Shown here: positions 1-8,883 of the stretch, one piece after another
How the letters are laid out: every line of letters starts with the position of its first letter
How positions within the stretch are numbered: position 1 is the first letter of the stretch
Translations under genes and position numbers: made by a program
Notes under the pieces: model-generated
Told to the model about the DNA's origin: nothing
Database searches by the model: none
Seen by the model: only the letters and a program-made list of their open reading frames with translations
Source of the DNA: Kribbella kalugense
Lineage (GTDB): Bacteria; Actinomycetota; Actinomycetes; Propionibacteriales; Kribbellaceae
DNA: 64,000 nucleotides
Assembly (NCBI RefSeq): GCF_004365875.1
Contig: NZ_SODF01000001.1
Coordinates: 1,922,001 to 1,986,000 of the forward strand
Direction of reading: 5' to 3'

Positions 1-207
1 GCGAGGGACGCCTTCTGCGCATCGCTCACAGCCAAGTTGATCGAGAACGACCGCAAATTCTCGGATGAGGTCGCGATCTGGGCATCGGCAGCCATGTCGT
101 GCGCCGCCTCGGGCTTCCGCTCCTCTGACTCGATGCCCGACCGCAAACGCATCGAGAGGTTGCTGACCCGCTCCACGCGCCACCAGCACAACCCTGCTAC
201 GGCCTGA
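1..207 (+). CDS. C-terminal tail of an unidentified protein (5' end outside window)
   Basis: Frame 1 is open from the first base to a TGA at 205-207 and encodes a 68-residue tail ending in RHQHNPATA. I recognise no domain. The tail is rich in Arg, Ser and Ala and has no membrane segment. The gene runs on the plus strand and converges on the minus-strand Mom-like gene, whose stop lies only 6 bases further on. It could be part of the same accessory stretch, but the missing 5' portion prevents any functional statement. The call rests on an uninterrupted frame at the window edge and the tight convergent spacing. Confidence 0.45.
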   Translation, partial: ARDAFCASLTAKLIENDRKFSDEVAIWASAAMSCAASGFRSSDSMPDRKRIERLLTRSTRHQHNPATA

Positions 208-213
208 GCCGTC

Positions 214-1185
214 TCACCGACGGAGGCGGCGCTGACCTTCCGGCGGGATGGTCTCAGTCGTGCCATCCAGGCGACAGCAGAAGATCCATGAGTCCAGCAG
301 CGGCACTCGACTCTGCTCGAATCGATTAGCCGGATTGGCTCTACGCAAGTCCGACAGGTTTGCCCCTCCGAAACGGAGCCGAAGCTGCCGCGGACTCGCG
401 TACATGCCGTCGACGTAGAGGTACGGCCTTGCCTGGACGGACATCCATCGCTGCCAGTTGGCCGCGCGATAGCTAGCGCCGCCGAACCCCAGGTTCGGAT
501 CGACCGCGGTCGTCATCACGCTCGCGTCCTTGACCGCGCGCAGGGCCTGCCGGACCTTCGCAAGCAGAAACGAAATCGCGTTCGTCGGGGCCACGGCGAA
601 GGAGTAGACACGCGACACCTCCCACGCCGAGTCGGGCGGGACATCGAACTGTGTACGAAGCTGGCGGGCGACGCGGGCCCACTCCAGCAGGGACACACTG
701 CACAACGTCACGGGCCGCCGATGCACCGGGTCCACGAGCGCGAAGTTCAACGAGCCCGAGCGCGCGCTGCGCAGGTAGTGGAGACGACTGAAAATCTGAT
801 CCGCGACGCCGCGTCCTAGCTCCACGAAGTGCAGGTCAGCGAGCGGAATCTCATCGTTGGGAACGAGGTGCGCGATCGCCTGATGATCAGTCTGCAGCCT
901 ATTCGCGTTAAGTCTGAGCTCGGCGATCACGTCGCTGCGCCGAATGGCCCCGCCCGGCCCAGCCAGTCGTGGCAGGTGCAGCAGCGTCCGGACACTGAGC
1001 GTCCGTTTTGGAACGTCTCGCAGTCCTGCTACGCCCTCGACCAGCTCAGCAAATGCGGGCCGGGTCGAGCGGCACTCGGCCAGCGTCAAGAACTGACGCG
1101 AGCGGCGTGGCCCCGAAGACACCGTCCCAACATGGCACATCGCCGGAATTGCCTCGGGCGCCTGGCCAGGCTTGGACAACCTCAC
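214..1185 (-). CDS. Mom-like / GNAT-fold protein, possible nucleic-acid modification enzyme
   Basis: A 323-residue protein without signal peptide or membrane helices. The GTG start at 1185 is supported by a strong GGGAGG ribosome-binding site 4 bases upstream. Its central part (about 120-270) has a pattern I associate with the Mom-like branch of GNAT-fold proteins: a Phe-Val-Glu-Leu strand, an HYL segment near 140, a strand-turn-strand around SLNFALVDP, then the late motif GFGGASYRAANW, which resembles the HxGxxYxATNW motif of phage Mom-type proteins. Mom enzymes modify adenine in DNA; that this protein does so is inference. It lies about 100 bases downstream of, and in the same direction as, the papain-like gene, so the two may be co-transcribed. 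Alternative: an ordinary small-molecule acetyltransferase or an inactive relative. Confidence 0.5.
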   Translation of the reverse strand: MRLSKPGQAPEAIPAMCHVGTVSSGPRRSRQFLTLAECRSTRPAFAELVEGVAGLRDVPKRTLSVRTLLHLPRLAGPGGAIRRSDVIAELRLNANRLQTDHQAIAHLVPNDEIPLADLHFVELGRGVADQIFSRLHYLRSARSGSLNFALVDPVHRRPVTLCSVSLLEWARVARQLRTQFDVPPDSAWEVSRVYSFAVAPTNAISFLLAKVRQALRAVKDASVMTTAVDPNLGFGGASYRAANWQRWMSVQARPYLYVDGMYASPRQLRLRFGGANLSDLRRANPANRFEQSRVPLLDSWIFCCRLDGTTETIPPEGQRRLRR

Positions 1186-1286
1186 TGTGCCTCCCAGCCG
1201 ACCGTCCGCGATCAGCTTCAGCTCAGTCTAGTCGGCCGCACTCACGGCGACCGGGACCAACCCGAGCTCCGCTCAACTGTTCGGGA

Positions 1287-2183
1287 TCAGAGGGCGAGCC
1301 GTTGCTGCGTGGAGTGACGGATATCCGCATCAAGACGCTCGTACCGGTGCCAGACCGGGTCGTGACGAAGGTCGTTGAAACGCATCCGACTGCCGGCTCT
1401 GTATTCAATCGATTGGTTGACCAGAGTCTTGTAAGGCTCACAGACCAGGTCCCGGTCGCTGAGGTCGTCGAATTGATCGCAGGTCAGATCGATGACAAGG
1501 CGCCTGCCCGACCGTGTGCCGCCGATCTCGATCCAGCAGTGGAGGACATCGCTCCCCGAGTCTCTTCCCTCAAACACGACATAGCCAACACAGTAGGTGG
1601 CACGGAAACGCCGTAACCAACTGAGCCTCGGAAGCAGCCACGCAGAACTCACGCCGCATTGGCCCTTTGACGCGGGCTGATCAGTTAGCTGCATTGCGTC
1701 AGTTCCAGGATAAACTGTTTCCGGCGACCACGCCTCAAGAAGAACACTTCGATGCCTGCGCAATTGCTCGACAAACCGCCGACGAAATACCGGGGGGGTC
1801 GACAGTCGGTCGCCGACTAGAGTCGTCTGCCGCGCCGGCACTATTCCTTCCGCAGGCGCGAGCTGAGTGTCCGGCTGCGGAGGCATGGCGGCACGGCTCG
1901 CGGCATCCATTTCCGGCAGAAGGCCCCTGACTGCGTCCATGCCGGGGACGCCATGATCGTCGAGCATGTCCCCGTTGACTCCATCTGACCGATCAATGCT
2001 GTCGACAGCCGAGCCTAGAGGACAATGAGTAGCGACGCCAACACCGACCGTATCTGACTGACGAACCTGAGCGCCGAGATCGGTCGATGCACTTAGATTG
2101 CTGACGAAGAGTGACGGCCAACCTGAGTGTTGTGACGGATAGTGCTCAACCGTAGGTGCGGACATCTCACGCATCACCTGCAC
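1287..2183 (-). CDS. YunG-like / papain-fold (transglutaminase-like) protein
   Basis: The open frame gives 298 residues, but the first ~85 are low-complexity and several internal ATGs (for example the MDAASR start near residue 93) could be the true start; I see no decisive ribosome-binding site. The C-terminal half holds a Cys-His-Asp series typical of papain/NlpC/transglutaminase folds: QCGVSSAWLL (Cys nucleophile), VLHCWIEI (His) and VIDLTCDQF (Asp). The last resembles the DLTRDQF signature of Bacillus YunG-type proteins of unknown function. It is probably cytoplasmic. It sits upstream of the Mom-like gene in the same orientation, which suggests a two-gene unit. Base composition looks less GC-biased than the siderophore operon next door, consistent with acquired DNA. 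Substrate unknown. Confidence 0.5.
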   Translation of the reverse strand: MQVMREMSAPTVEHYPSQHSGWPSLFVSNLSASTDLGAQVRQSDTVGVGVATHCPLGSAVDSIDRSDGVNGDMLDDHGVPGMDAVRGLLPEMDAASRAAMPPQPDTQLAPAEGIVPARQTTLVGDRLSTPPVFRRRFVEQLRRHRSVLLEAWSPETVYPGTDAMQLTDQPASKGQCGVSSAWLLPRLSWLRRFRATYCVGYVVFEGRDSGSDVLHCWIEIGGTRSGRRLVIDLTCDQFDDLSDRDLVCEPYKTLVNQSIEYRAGSRMRFNDLRHDPVWHRYERLDADIRHSTQQRLAL

Positions 2184-2265
2184 GGAGCAAATGCATGAGG
2201 CGTTTTACCGGTTCGGCTAGGTCCTTCGCAAGGCGCCGCACCACTCCCCGCAGGGATCTGTTCGG

Positions 2266-3987
2266 TCAGGGGGTTGCGGGCACGATCGGTTGCGCCTCGT
2301 GCAGAGGGTTCGGCATGACACCGGCCTCGGGGATCGTAGGTCTCGTATCCAGGTCCGTATAACCGAGAGCGAGTCGATATCCATTCAAGGGATATCGCCG
2401 GAAATTCTTCCCCGAGAATGCTGTTTCAGACAATCGCGCAGCAAGTTCCGGATGAGCGGAAACATAACGGTCTATTTCCCCCCGAACCAATCCCCAGAAT
2501 TCTTTCTCGGGGATGAGAGGCTCTGCGGTAAGCGGATTTAGAACGCCCAATAGCAACGCGTCGACGATGTACTGCCGAAGAACCTTCCAGGGCTTTCTCG
2601 GTAGGACTCGTGCGTGCGAATCGGGTTCGCCTCCCCGGGCCGGTATGAAGTCGGTCGATACGTTGATGTCGTCGACGAGGTCTTTGATGACGAGGCGGCT
2701 GGGCAGCCCTGAAGGGTCGCAGATGACGGCCAGGTTTTCACCGTGTGGGTTGACGGTGATGCCGTAGTGGTGGAGGAGGTGGAGCAAGGGCCGAAGGAGG
2801 GTAGAGAGGAGGCGGCTCAGCCAGGTCTGGGGATCGGTTCCGGATCGGATAATCAGTTCCTGGGCTAGTCCGGGATGTAAGACGGCGGCCAGCGGCCAGA
2901 CGGTTTCGTCAGGGCGGAGGCGGGGGTCGATGGGGTCTCGCCAGATGACGCCGAGGGTTTCGGTCCATTGGTAGGGGATGCCCGGGGCGGACAGTTGCGG
3001 GTGCGGGACGGTGACGGAGGCGACTTCGCCGAGGAGTTCGGTGCCTAGGGTGCGGAAGGTTTCGTCGCGGGACCAGAGGCCTCGGAGCCATTGGGTGATC
3101 ATGGGGGCGGCGAGGGTGCAGTGGGGCGGGATGCCTCTGTAGACGGAGGTGTTGAGGATTTTCAGGGGGAGCTTTACCTGATAGCGCGCCGGGTTGGAGA
3201 TGTTGACCATGGTGCGGATGGATTGGGTGGGCAGGTAGTCGTCCGGCCCCTCCCCCAGGATGACGATTTCGCCGGTGGCTAGTTCGCGGGCCCATTGGGT
3301 GCGGATGACGTGGTCCAGTTGCCAGGGGTGGCATGGGAGCCAGACGTAGGTGTCGGGGTCGTCCAGCTCGGCGCGGAAGGCTTCGATGACCGATGGGTCC
3401 AGTTCGCGTTCCAGCACCGCGTGCTCCGACAGGTCCGGCGTACCGCGGAATTCGGCCAGGCCTCGGCGTACGGCGAGCCAGGTCAGGCGCACCGGAGTAC
3501 GGGCTTCGGGGGCGTAGCGCTCGCTGTCGGAAGCGGAGAAGCCCAGGCGGCCCTTGTTGGCAACCAGGAGCGGGTGGCCGGTCAGGTGGCCTTCTAGGCG
3601 GCTGTGGTGGAGGTCGAGCAGCTCGCCCACAGGCAGAGCAGTCGACGCCATGCGTACGTCGGCTGCCAGTGTGCTTGTTAGTTCGGCTAGGTAGCCGGCG
3701 ATGGTCGAGCCGTCGAGGTCCAGTACGTCGGCTGCTTCGACGAAGAACCGGATCGGGTCGGTGGCGAGCTCGCTCTCGTCGTTGCCGAGGATTCCGGCCG
3801 TGGTACGACGGATTGACGCCGGATCGACTCGCCAACTGCCGAAGCCACCACGGGTTGCTTCAAACGTGTACGACACCGGACCGAGGTCCAACCGGTTGTC
3901 GACGGGCTCCAGTAGACCCTCGGTGCAGAACTGGGAGATCAGCTTCGCCAAAAGCTGCGAAGAGCACGACGTCCAGAGGTCACTCAT
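2266..3987 (-). CDS. IucA/IucC-family NIS siderophore synthetase (second of two; RhbF-like position)
   Basis: A 573-residue ATP-dependent NRPS-independent siderophore synthetase, which would join a carboxylate (typically citrate or a citryl-amide) to a hydroxamate-bearing amine in the cytoplasm. Family signatures in order: GHPLLVANKGRLGF (137-150, phosphate/ATP loop), a LPCHPWQ motif near 220, KLPLKILNTSVYRG, HGENLAVI and a KDLVDD motif before the FhuF-like C-terminal part. Its ATG overlaps the TGA of the hydroxylase gene (ATGA), so it is the last gene of a coupled operon. It is clearly divergent from the other synthetase of the operon (5766-7376), as expected if each catalyses a different condensation. 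The family is certain; whether it is type A, B or C is not decided here. Confidence 0.93.
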   Translation of the reverse strand: MSDLWTSCSSQLLAKLISQFCTEGLLEPVDNRLDLGPVSYTFEATRGGFGSWRVDPASIRRTTAGILGNDESELATDPIRFFVEAADVLDLDGSTIAGYLAELTSTLAADVRMASTALPVGELLDLHHSRLEGHLTGHPLLVANKGRLGFSASDSERYAPEARTPVRLTWLAVRRGLAEFRGTPDLSEHAVLERELDPSVIEAFRAELDDPDTYVWLPCHPWQLDHVIRTQWARELATGEIVILGEGPDDYLPTQSIRTMVNISNPARYQVKLPLKILNTSVYRGIPPHCTLAAPMITQWLRGLWSRDETFRTLGTELLGEVASVTVPHPQLSAPGIPYQWTETLGVIWRDPIDPRLRPDETVWPLAAVLHPGLAQELIIRSGTDPQTWLSRLLSTLLRPLLHLLHHYGITVNPHGENLAVICDPSGLPSRLVIKDLVDDINVSTDFIPARGGEPDSHARVLPRKPWKVLRQYIVDALLLGVLNPLTAEPLIPEKEFWGLVRGEIDRYVSAHPELAARLSETAFSGKNFRRYPLNGYRLALGYTDLDTRPTIPEAGVMPNPLHEAQPIVPATP

Positions 3988-5246
3988 CCGGGGATCGCAA
4001 ACGTCGTGAAGGCGGTCGACTTGGGCAGCCGGAACACCTCGCGGCCGGCGATGCTGTTCAGGATGCCGGCGTTCCGGATCGCGCCGATGCCTAAGTCCGG
4101 GGCCGCTACGCCGTGGGAGTGCAGGTCCGCGTTGGCCACGAAAAGGCGGCCGGCCAGAGCATCAGAAGTTGCCAAGCTGTGGTCGCGGTTGATCACCCAG
4201 CGGCCAGCGGCGTCGTGCTCGATCTGCGACTGCAGCGACTCCATGAAGGGCAAGGGGCGGTTGCGGTAGCCGGTGGCGGCTACTACTGCGCCCGTGCTGT
4301 GCTGGAAGGTCTTGCCGCTGTCGGCGTGCAGCATTGTCAGTTCAAGGCCGTCAGCGCGGGCGACCGCGGCCACGACGCCCACGCCGACCTGCAGCTCAGC
4401 GGGCAGAGCGCTCAGGTCGCGTGCGTAGAGAACGTCGTGGATGTCCTCCAGCGTCTCCGACGAGATGCCCTTGTAGTGGCGCCACTGGTCTTTCACCAGT
4501 CGGTCGCGCGCCGGCTCGTCCAGTCCATGGAAGTAGTCGACGTACGACGGTGTGGTCATCTCGAGCACGAGCTTCGAGTAGTCCAGCGGCGTGAACGCCG
4601 CCGTACGCGTCAGCCACGACACTGCTGGACCGTCAGAGCGGAGCAGGTCCAAAAAGCACTCAGCACCGGACTGGCCCGAGCCGACGACGGTCACGTGGCC
4701 CGAGCGGAGCAGGTCGTCCCGCCGGAACAGGTAGTCCGCAGAGTGGAGGAAACGCTCCTCAGGCAGCCCAGCCAGCGCAGCGGGCACAGACGGCTCTGTG
4801 CCGACGCCAACTACCAGGTGGCGCGCTTCGAAGGTCTCCACGGCGTCGCCGCGCTCCACGGTCAGCTCAAACGCAGAGCCGTTCCACACCGCGTCCCGCA
4901 CGTGATGACCGAAGTGCAGCGAGTCCAGCTGCGCAGCACACCACCGCAGGTACGTCTCGTACTCACGCCGCGTCGGGTGAAACTTCTCCCGCACATAGAA
5001 CTGATATAGCCGGTCACTGTCCTTCAAATACGACAGAAACGACAGGTGGTGCGCCGGCTCGACCAACGACACCAGGTCCGCCAGAAACGACACCTGCAGC
5101 ATCGCGTCCTCGAACATCAGCCCTCGGTGCCACGTGAACTCAGGCCGGCTGTCCAGCACGGCGAGCTCCACATCCCTCACCTCGGAGGCCAGCGCGGCCA
5201 GGCCGAGGTTGAACGGCCCACAGCCGATCGCAATCACGTCGTACAT
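3984..5246 (-). CDS. FAD/NADPH-dependent L-lysine/diamine N-hydroxylase (IucD/RhbE/DesB family)
   Basis: A 420-residue flavin N-monooxygenase that would hydroxylate the terminal amine of a diamine to give the N-hydroxy group of a hydroxamate. The FAD motif GCGPFNLGL is at 8-16, the NADPH motif VVGSGQSGAE near the middle, and the ATGY motif (AATGYRNR) near 330, all diagnostic of the SidA/IucD/PvdA family. Length is close to the family norm. The start codon lies one base after the TGA of the acyltransferase gene and the stop overlaps the next synthetase start, so translation is coupled. Context implies that its substrate is the diamine released by the upstream decarboxylase rather than free lysine, but the sequence alone does not separate cadaverine from diaminopropane. 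Confidence 0.93.
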   Translation of the reverse strand: MYDVIAIGCGPFNLGLAALASEVRDVELAVLDSRPEFTWHRGLMFEDAMLQVSFLADLVSLVEPAHHLSFLSYLKDSDRLYQFYVREKFHPTRREYETYLRWCAAQLDSLHFGHHVRDAVWNGSAFELTVERGDAVETFEARHLVVGVGTEPSVPAALAGLPEERFLHSADYLFRRDDLLRSGHVTVVGSGQSGAECFLDLLRSDGPAVSWLTRTAAFTPLDYSKLVLEMTTPSYVDYFHGLDEPARDRLVKDQWRHYKGISSETLEDIHDVLYARDLSALPAELQVGVGVVAAVARADGLELTMLHADSGKTFQHSTGAVVAATGYRNRPLPFMESLQSQIEHDAAGRWVINRDHSLATSDALAGRLFVANADLHSHGVAAPDLGIGAIRNAGILNSIAGREVFRLPKSTAFTTFAIPG

Positions 5247-5247
5247 C

Positions 5248-5769
5248 TCACGCCTCCAGAGTCCGGGTGCGGACCATCAGTACTGCTGTCTTGTCGGGCA
5301 GCTGTAGCTCCCCGTGCTGGACGAAGCCCGCCGCGCCAAAGGCGCGAATGGACGGGGTGTTCTCGATGTCGGGCTCGGCCACTACACGGCGACAGGCTGG
5401 GTCTGCCTGCAGCACCGCATCGGCGAGCGCACGCAGCAGTTGGCGTCCAAGGCCGCGGCCGACCCGGGTCCCGTCGCCGATCGCGACGTGGACTCCCCAG
5501 TCGTTTTCGTCGTACGAGTAGTACTCCGCCAGCCGGTCGAGGCGCACGCGGTACAGCTCGACATAGCCGAAGTCATCGTCGTCGACCGCGGCAATGCAGG
5601 GCACCGAGTGCTCACCTGCTGCCTGCCCCGAGATCTCGGAGGCCCAACGTTCGACTGACCAGTCCTGCTGCCACCAGCGCTGGATGTGCGGCTGCGACAT
5701 CCACACTGCGATCCGGGCAGCGTCGGCGGGCACAGCTGGGCGCAGCTCGAAGCCGCTGTCCAGATTCAC
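5248..5769 (-). CDS. Siderophore N-acyltransferase, GNAT fold (IucB/RhbD/DesC family)
   Basis: A 173-residue acyltransferase that would acylate the N-hydroxylamine with an acyl-CoA (acetyl in rhizobactin-type pathways) to complete the hydroxamate. The N-terminal RPAVPADAARIAVWM segment and the PHIQRWWQQDW motif are typical of the AlcB/IucB subfamily, followed by the acetyl-CoA loop GRGLGRQLL. The frame is open further upstream, but the GTG at 5769 is chosen because it overlaps the TGA of the preceding synthetase as GTGA, the same coupling used elsewhere in this operon, and because homology begins there. The gene sits third in the five-gene operon, directly before the hydroxylase. Confidence 0.88.
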   Translation of the reverse strand: MNLDSGFELRPAVPADAARIAVWMSQPHIQRWWQQDWSVERWASEISGQAAGEHSVPCIAAVDDDDFGYVELYRVRLDRLAEYYSYDENDWGVHVAIGDGTRVGRGLGRQLLRALADAVLQADPACRRVVAEPDIENTPSIRAFGAAGFVQHGELQLPDKTAVLMVRTRTLEA

Positions 5770-7376
5770 CGCAGCGGGTTCGGAATGTCGAGGTACACCG
5801 ACTGGGCGTCCAACGGCGCCACTACCTCGTCGATACCGCGCAGCCGCGTCAGCATGTTCGCCTTGCACGGCAGGGTCTCCGCTTCGAGCCACCGACGCGC
5901 CAGCCGATCACCGTCCGGTCCAGCAGCCTTCAGCAGAGGCAACGCGTGCGTCAGGCGTTCTCGCACCACACTGAGCAGCTCAGACTCGTCAGCGACCCCG
6001 TCGGCCGCCAGACAACCAACCACGGCCAGCGCCTGGTTGTGGAGCAGGTAGTAGGTCAGCCGGTCATCGACAATCGGATCGTCGACCACCGCCAGCGTCG
6101 AGTCACGCAGCCCGGTCACCCCGAGCAGACCACGCAGGTACGACGACGCGAGGTAGTACCCCTGGTTGTCGCGGTACGCACCACCCTTGATCCGCCCAGC
6201 TCCGTCCAGCCGCACCAGCGTGTTCTGCTGATGCGCCTCGAGCCCGATACCGGTCTCGGCGTACAGGTGCAGCATCGGGACCAGCACATTGTCGATGTAC
6301 GCCGCTACCCAGCCGGCCGGATCCTCCGCCGCGTAGACACTCAACCGGCTGACCCCGCCCGGACGCGGCGCGACGAGACCCGCCAAACATGCGTAACTGT
6401 TGACGTCTGTTGGCACTTCTCGTACAGCAACGTCAAGACCAGTCAATGTTGGTCCACCTTCGTCAAGAGCGACCCAGGCCGGGTCCCTGACGATCACGAA
6501 CCGCGGGTGGGCGGTCGCCGTACCAGCGTTGTACGCCGCGTCGAGCAGCCGGTTGATCTCCAGCCCGCGGCGCAGTTCGGTCGGTGTCGACTCCCGCCGC
6601 GAGTTGGTGATCCGCAGACCGAGCGACAGCTTCAGCATCACCGGCTGGTCCGGGTGAAAGACCGTTCGCAGCGAAGACGTCGGGTACCACTCCGGCCCGT
6701 GCGGACCCAAGGCCTTCAGCCGCCCGGAAGCGACCAGCGAAGCCACCCGCGGACGATGCAGCAACGATTCCGCCTGCCACGGGTGGGCCGGGATCAGCAC
6801 CCGCCCCGGCGACGGGGTGATACCGGCCAGCGCGCCCATCAGCTGCACAGCGTCCAGTCCCTGCAGCGAGGGCGCGCCGGCCACCTGGTCCGACGACACC
6901 AATTCGGCGTCGGCTTCGAACCAGTGCACTGCGAAACGGCCACCGAGCTCCGGCGAGTACGCCGCCAACTCGGCACCGCTCAATCCGTCCCGGCTCTTCG
7001 GCGCCGGATGATTCAGATGCCCGAACAGCAACGCCTGCTCGAACTCCAGAAACCGGCCCGGCCCGAACTCGGCTCCCTCAAGAAACAACCCAACATTGCG
7101 CACCGACTCCGCCGTACGCGCCACCAGATCGTCGATCTCCGCCGGATCGGCGTCCACGGACAGCACCCGCACCAAGTCCTCAGGAACAGCTGGTACGCCG
7201 TCCACCAGCACGTCGGCGAACTGATGCAACCCCGTCCGCGACGCATGCTCTACCCGCGCCGTGACCACCGTCGCGCCCACGGAGAGCGATAATGGTCCGA
7301 CAGCCACCGGCACGGACGATTCACGGGTGTAGCACCGCAGGATCGCGTTCAGATGCGCAGCAACCGCAATACTCAC
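5766..7376 (-). CDS. IucA/IucC-family NIS siderophore synthetase (first of two; RhbC-like position)
   Basis: A 536-residue NRPS-independent siderophore synthetase. Visible family motifs are LNHPAPKSRDGLS (121-133), IPAHPWQ (195-201), the KLSLGLRITNSRRES block near 240-255, a HQQNTLV loop and YRDNQGYY. The ITNSRR and YRDNQGYY motifs are characteristic of the RhbC/SbnC-like branch, and differ from the second synthetase of this operon. It starts with GTG overlapping the decarboxylase TGA (GTGA) and ends overlapping the acyltransferase start. The presence of two different synthetases points to a citrate-core siderophore made by two successive amide bonds rather than a desferrioxamine-type homopolymer, where one synthetase suffices. 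Confidence 0.92.
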   Translation of the reverse strand: MSIAVAAHLNAILRCYTRESSVPVAVGPLSLSVGATVVTARVEHASRTGLHQFADVLVDGVPAVPEDLVRVLSVDADPAEIDDLVARTAESVRNVGLFLEGAEFGPGRFLEFEQALLFGHLNHPAPKSRDGLSGAELAAYSPELGGRFAVHWFEADAELVSSDQVAGAPSLQGLDAVQLMGALAGITPSPGRVLIPAHPWQAESLLHRPRVASLVASGRLKALGPHGPEWYPTSSLRTVFHPDQPVMLKLSLGLRITNSRRESTPTELRRGLEINRLLDAAYNAGTATAHPRFVIVRDPAWVALDEGGPTLTGLDVAVREVPTDVNSYACLAGLVAPRPGGVSRLSVYAAEDPAGWVAAYIDNVLVPMLHLYAETGIGLEAHQQNTLVRLDGAGRIKGGAYRDNQGYYLASSYLRGLLGVTGLRDSTLAVVDDPIVDDRLTYYLLHNQALAVVGCLAADGVADESELLSVVRERLTHALPLLKAAGPDGDRLARRWLEAETLPCKANMLTRLRGIDEVVAPLDAQSVYLDIPNPLR

Positions 7377-8860
7377 GCCGCTCCCTCTCCGGTCAGGACG
7401 TCGAGGCCGGTGGCCACGACCTGGTCGAGCAGGTCCTCGATGTCCGTCGCGGTGGCGTTCGGGTTCAGCAGCGTCAACTTCAACGCGACCGCGGCCGGGC
7501 GGCCGTCGCGGGCCGGCAGTTTCGTCCGGCCGATCAGCACCCGCCCGGACGTCAGCAACCGGCGCCGGACCTCACCCTGAAGCGCGTCCAGCACGACCGG
7601 CTCCAGCCCCTGCCCGGCGACCCGGAACAGCACCGTGGTCAGGGTTACCGGCGCCAGCAACTCGAGGTTGCTGTCGGCAACGACCCTGGCCGCGGCGGCG
7701 TGCGCGAGCTCGTGACAGGTGTCGAGCATCGTTCCCAGTTCGGACCGTCCGTAAGCCGTCAACGTGGTGGCGACCTTGACCGCGTCCGGGCGACGGGTGG
7801 TCTGCAGGCTGCGGCCGAGCAGGCCGTCCAGCCCGGAATCGATGTCGTCGGCCGGGTTCAGGTAATCCACCGAGCGGTCGAAAGCGGAGAACCGGGTCCG
7901 GTCGGCCACCAGCAGCACGCTGGTCGCGGCCGGCTGCCAGCCGATCTTGTGCAGGTCCAGCGTGACCGAGTCCGCCACCGGCAGCTCGGCCAGCAACGGC
8001 GCGAGCCGCTCGGAGAACAGCGCCCCGAACCCGTACGCCGCGTCCACATGCACCCAAGCCCCATGCGCGCGCGCCAACGAGGCGACGTCAGCGATCGGGT
8101 CGATCGATCCGAAGTCCGTCGTACCGGCCGTCGCGATCACGGCGACCGGCGTACGGCCAGGCTTGGCCAACTCGTCCGCGAGTATGTCGGTGCGCATCCG
8201 GAAGTTCTCGTCGGACGGAATCGTGATCGCCGCCGACTCACCGAGCCCGAGGGCGGCACAGGCTCGCTGGACCGAGAAGTGGGCGAGCTCGGAGCAGAAC
8301 ACGACCGGCCGAAACAGCCCCTCCAGACCGTTCCGCCGTACGTCGACCCCCGCGGCAGCGGCCGCACTGTCGCGGGCGATCAGGACCGCGAGCAGGTTCG
8401 AGATCGAGCCGCCTGGCGTGAGTACGCCGTCCGCCTCCGGGCCGAATCCGGCCAGGCCGGCCAGCGCCTTCACGACCCACTGCTCGATCGCGAGCGTCGC
8501 CGGACCGGAGTCGTACGTGTCCATCGAGGCGTTCGAGGCCGACGCCAGCGCGTCCGCGTCCACCGCGACCTGGAGCACCGGCGGCTGCAGGTGGGCCGCC
8601 GCGTGCGGGTGGCTCAGGTCGATTCCGTTCTGGTCCAGCAGCCCCGCGATCAGGTCGAGCGCGGCGGACTCCCCTACCCCGGTCGACGGGATCCGCGGCT
8701 CACCCAGTACCTCGGCGGCCCGGCGCAGTACCGCTCCCGGCGAGCCGTGCGGCAACGGTCCACGCTCCCGATCCGACACCGTCGAGGCCAGCGGCCAACG
8801 GTCGGCGAACGGATCGCGGACGGGTGCGGGCAGCGCGGTCAGACGCGCGGGCTGCGACAT
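7373..8860 (-). CDS. PLP-dependent group II decarboxylase making the siderophore diamine (RhbB/DesA-like)
   Basis: A 495-residue fold-type I PLP enzyme. Key positions: His194 (AHFSV, stacks on PLP), the TAGTTDFGSIDP segment near 245-255, HVDAAYG with Asp273 (pyridine nitrogen) and Lys305 in LDLHKIGWQP (Schiff base). Family members decarboxylate 2,4-diaminobutyrate (RhbB) or lysine (DesA). The ATG at 8860 was chosen over an upstream frame extension because GGGAG lies 7 bases before it and the extension would run into the iron box. It is the first gene of the siderophore operon and is presumably iron-repressed through the box at 8884-8914. Substrate (diaminobutyrate or lysine) is not decided by sequence. 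Confidence 0.88.
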   Translation of the reverse strand: MSQPARLTALPAPVRDPFADRWPLASTVSDRERGPLPHGSPGAVLRRAAEVLGEPRIPSTGVGESAALDLIAGLLDQNGIDLSHPHAAAHLQPPVLQVAVDADALASASNASMDTYDSGPATLAIEQWVVKALAGLAGFGPEADGVLTPGGSISNLLAVLIARDSAAAAAGVDVRRNGLEGLFRPVVFCSELAHFSVQRACAALGLGESAAITIPSDENFRMRTDILADELAKPGRTPVAVIATAGTTDFGSIDPIADVASLARAHGAWVHVDAAYGFGALFSERLAPLLAELPVADSVTLDLHKIGWQPAATSVLLVADRTRFSAFDRSVDYLNPADDIDSGLDGLLGRSLQTTRRPDAVKVATTLTAYGRSELGTMLDTCHELAHAAAARVVADSNLELLAPVTLTTVLFRVAGQGLEPVVLDALQGEVRRRLLTSGRVLIGRTKLPARDGRPAAVALKLTLLNPNATATDIEDLLDQVVATGLDVLTGEGAA

Positions 8861-8883
8861 CCAGATCTCCCGGGAAGTTGTCG

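Noticed and set aside
2266-8860. Desferrioxamine (desABCD) cluster
   Set aside because: There are two divergent NIS synthetases, and the gene order fits rhbBCDEF. A des locus has a single synthetase and a different order.
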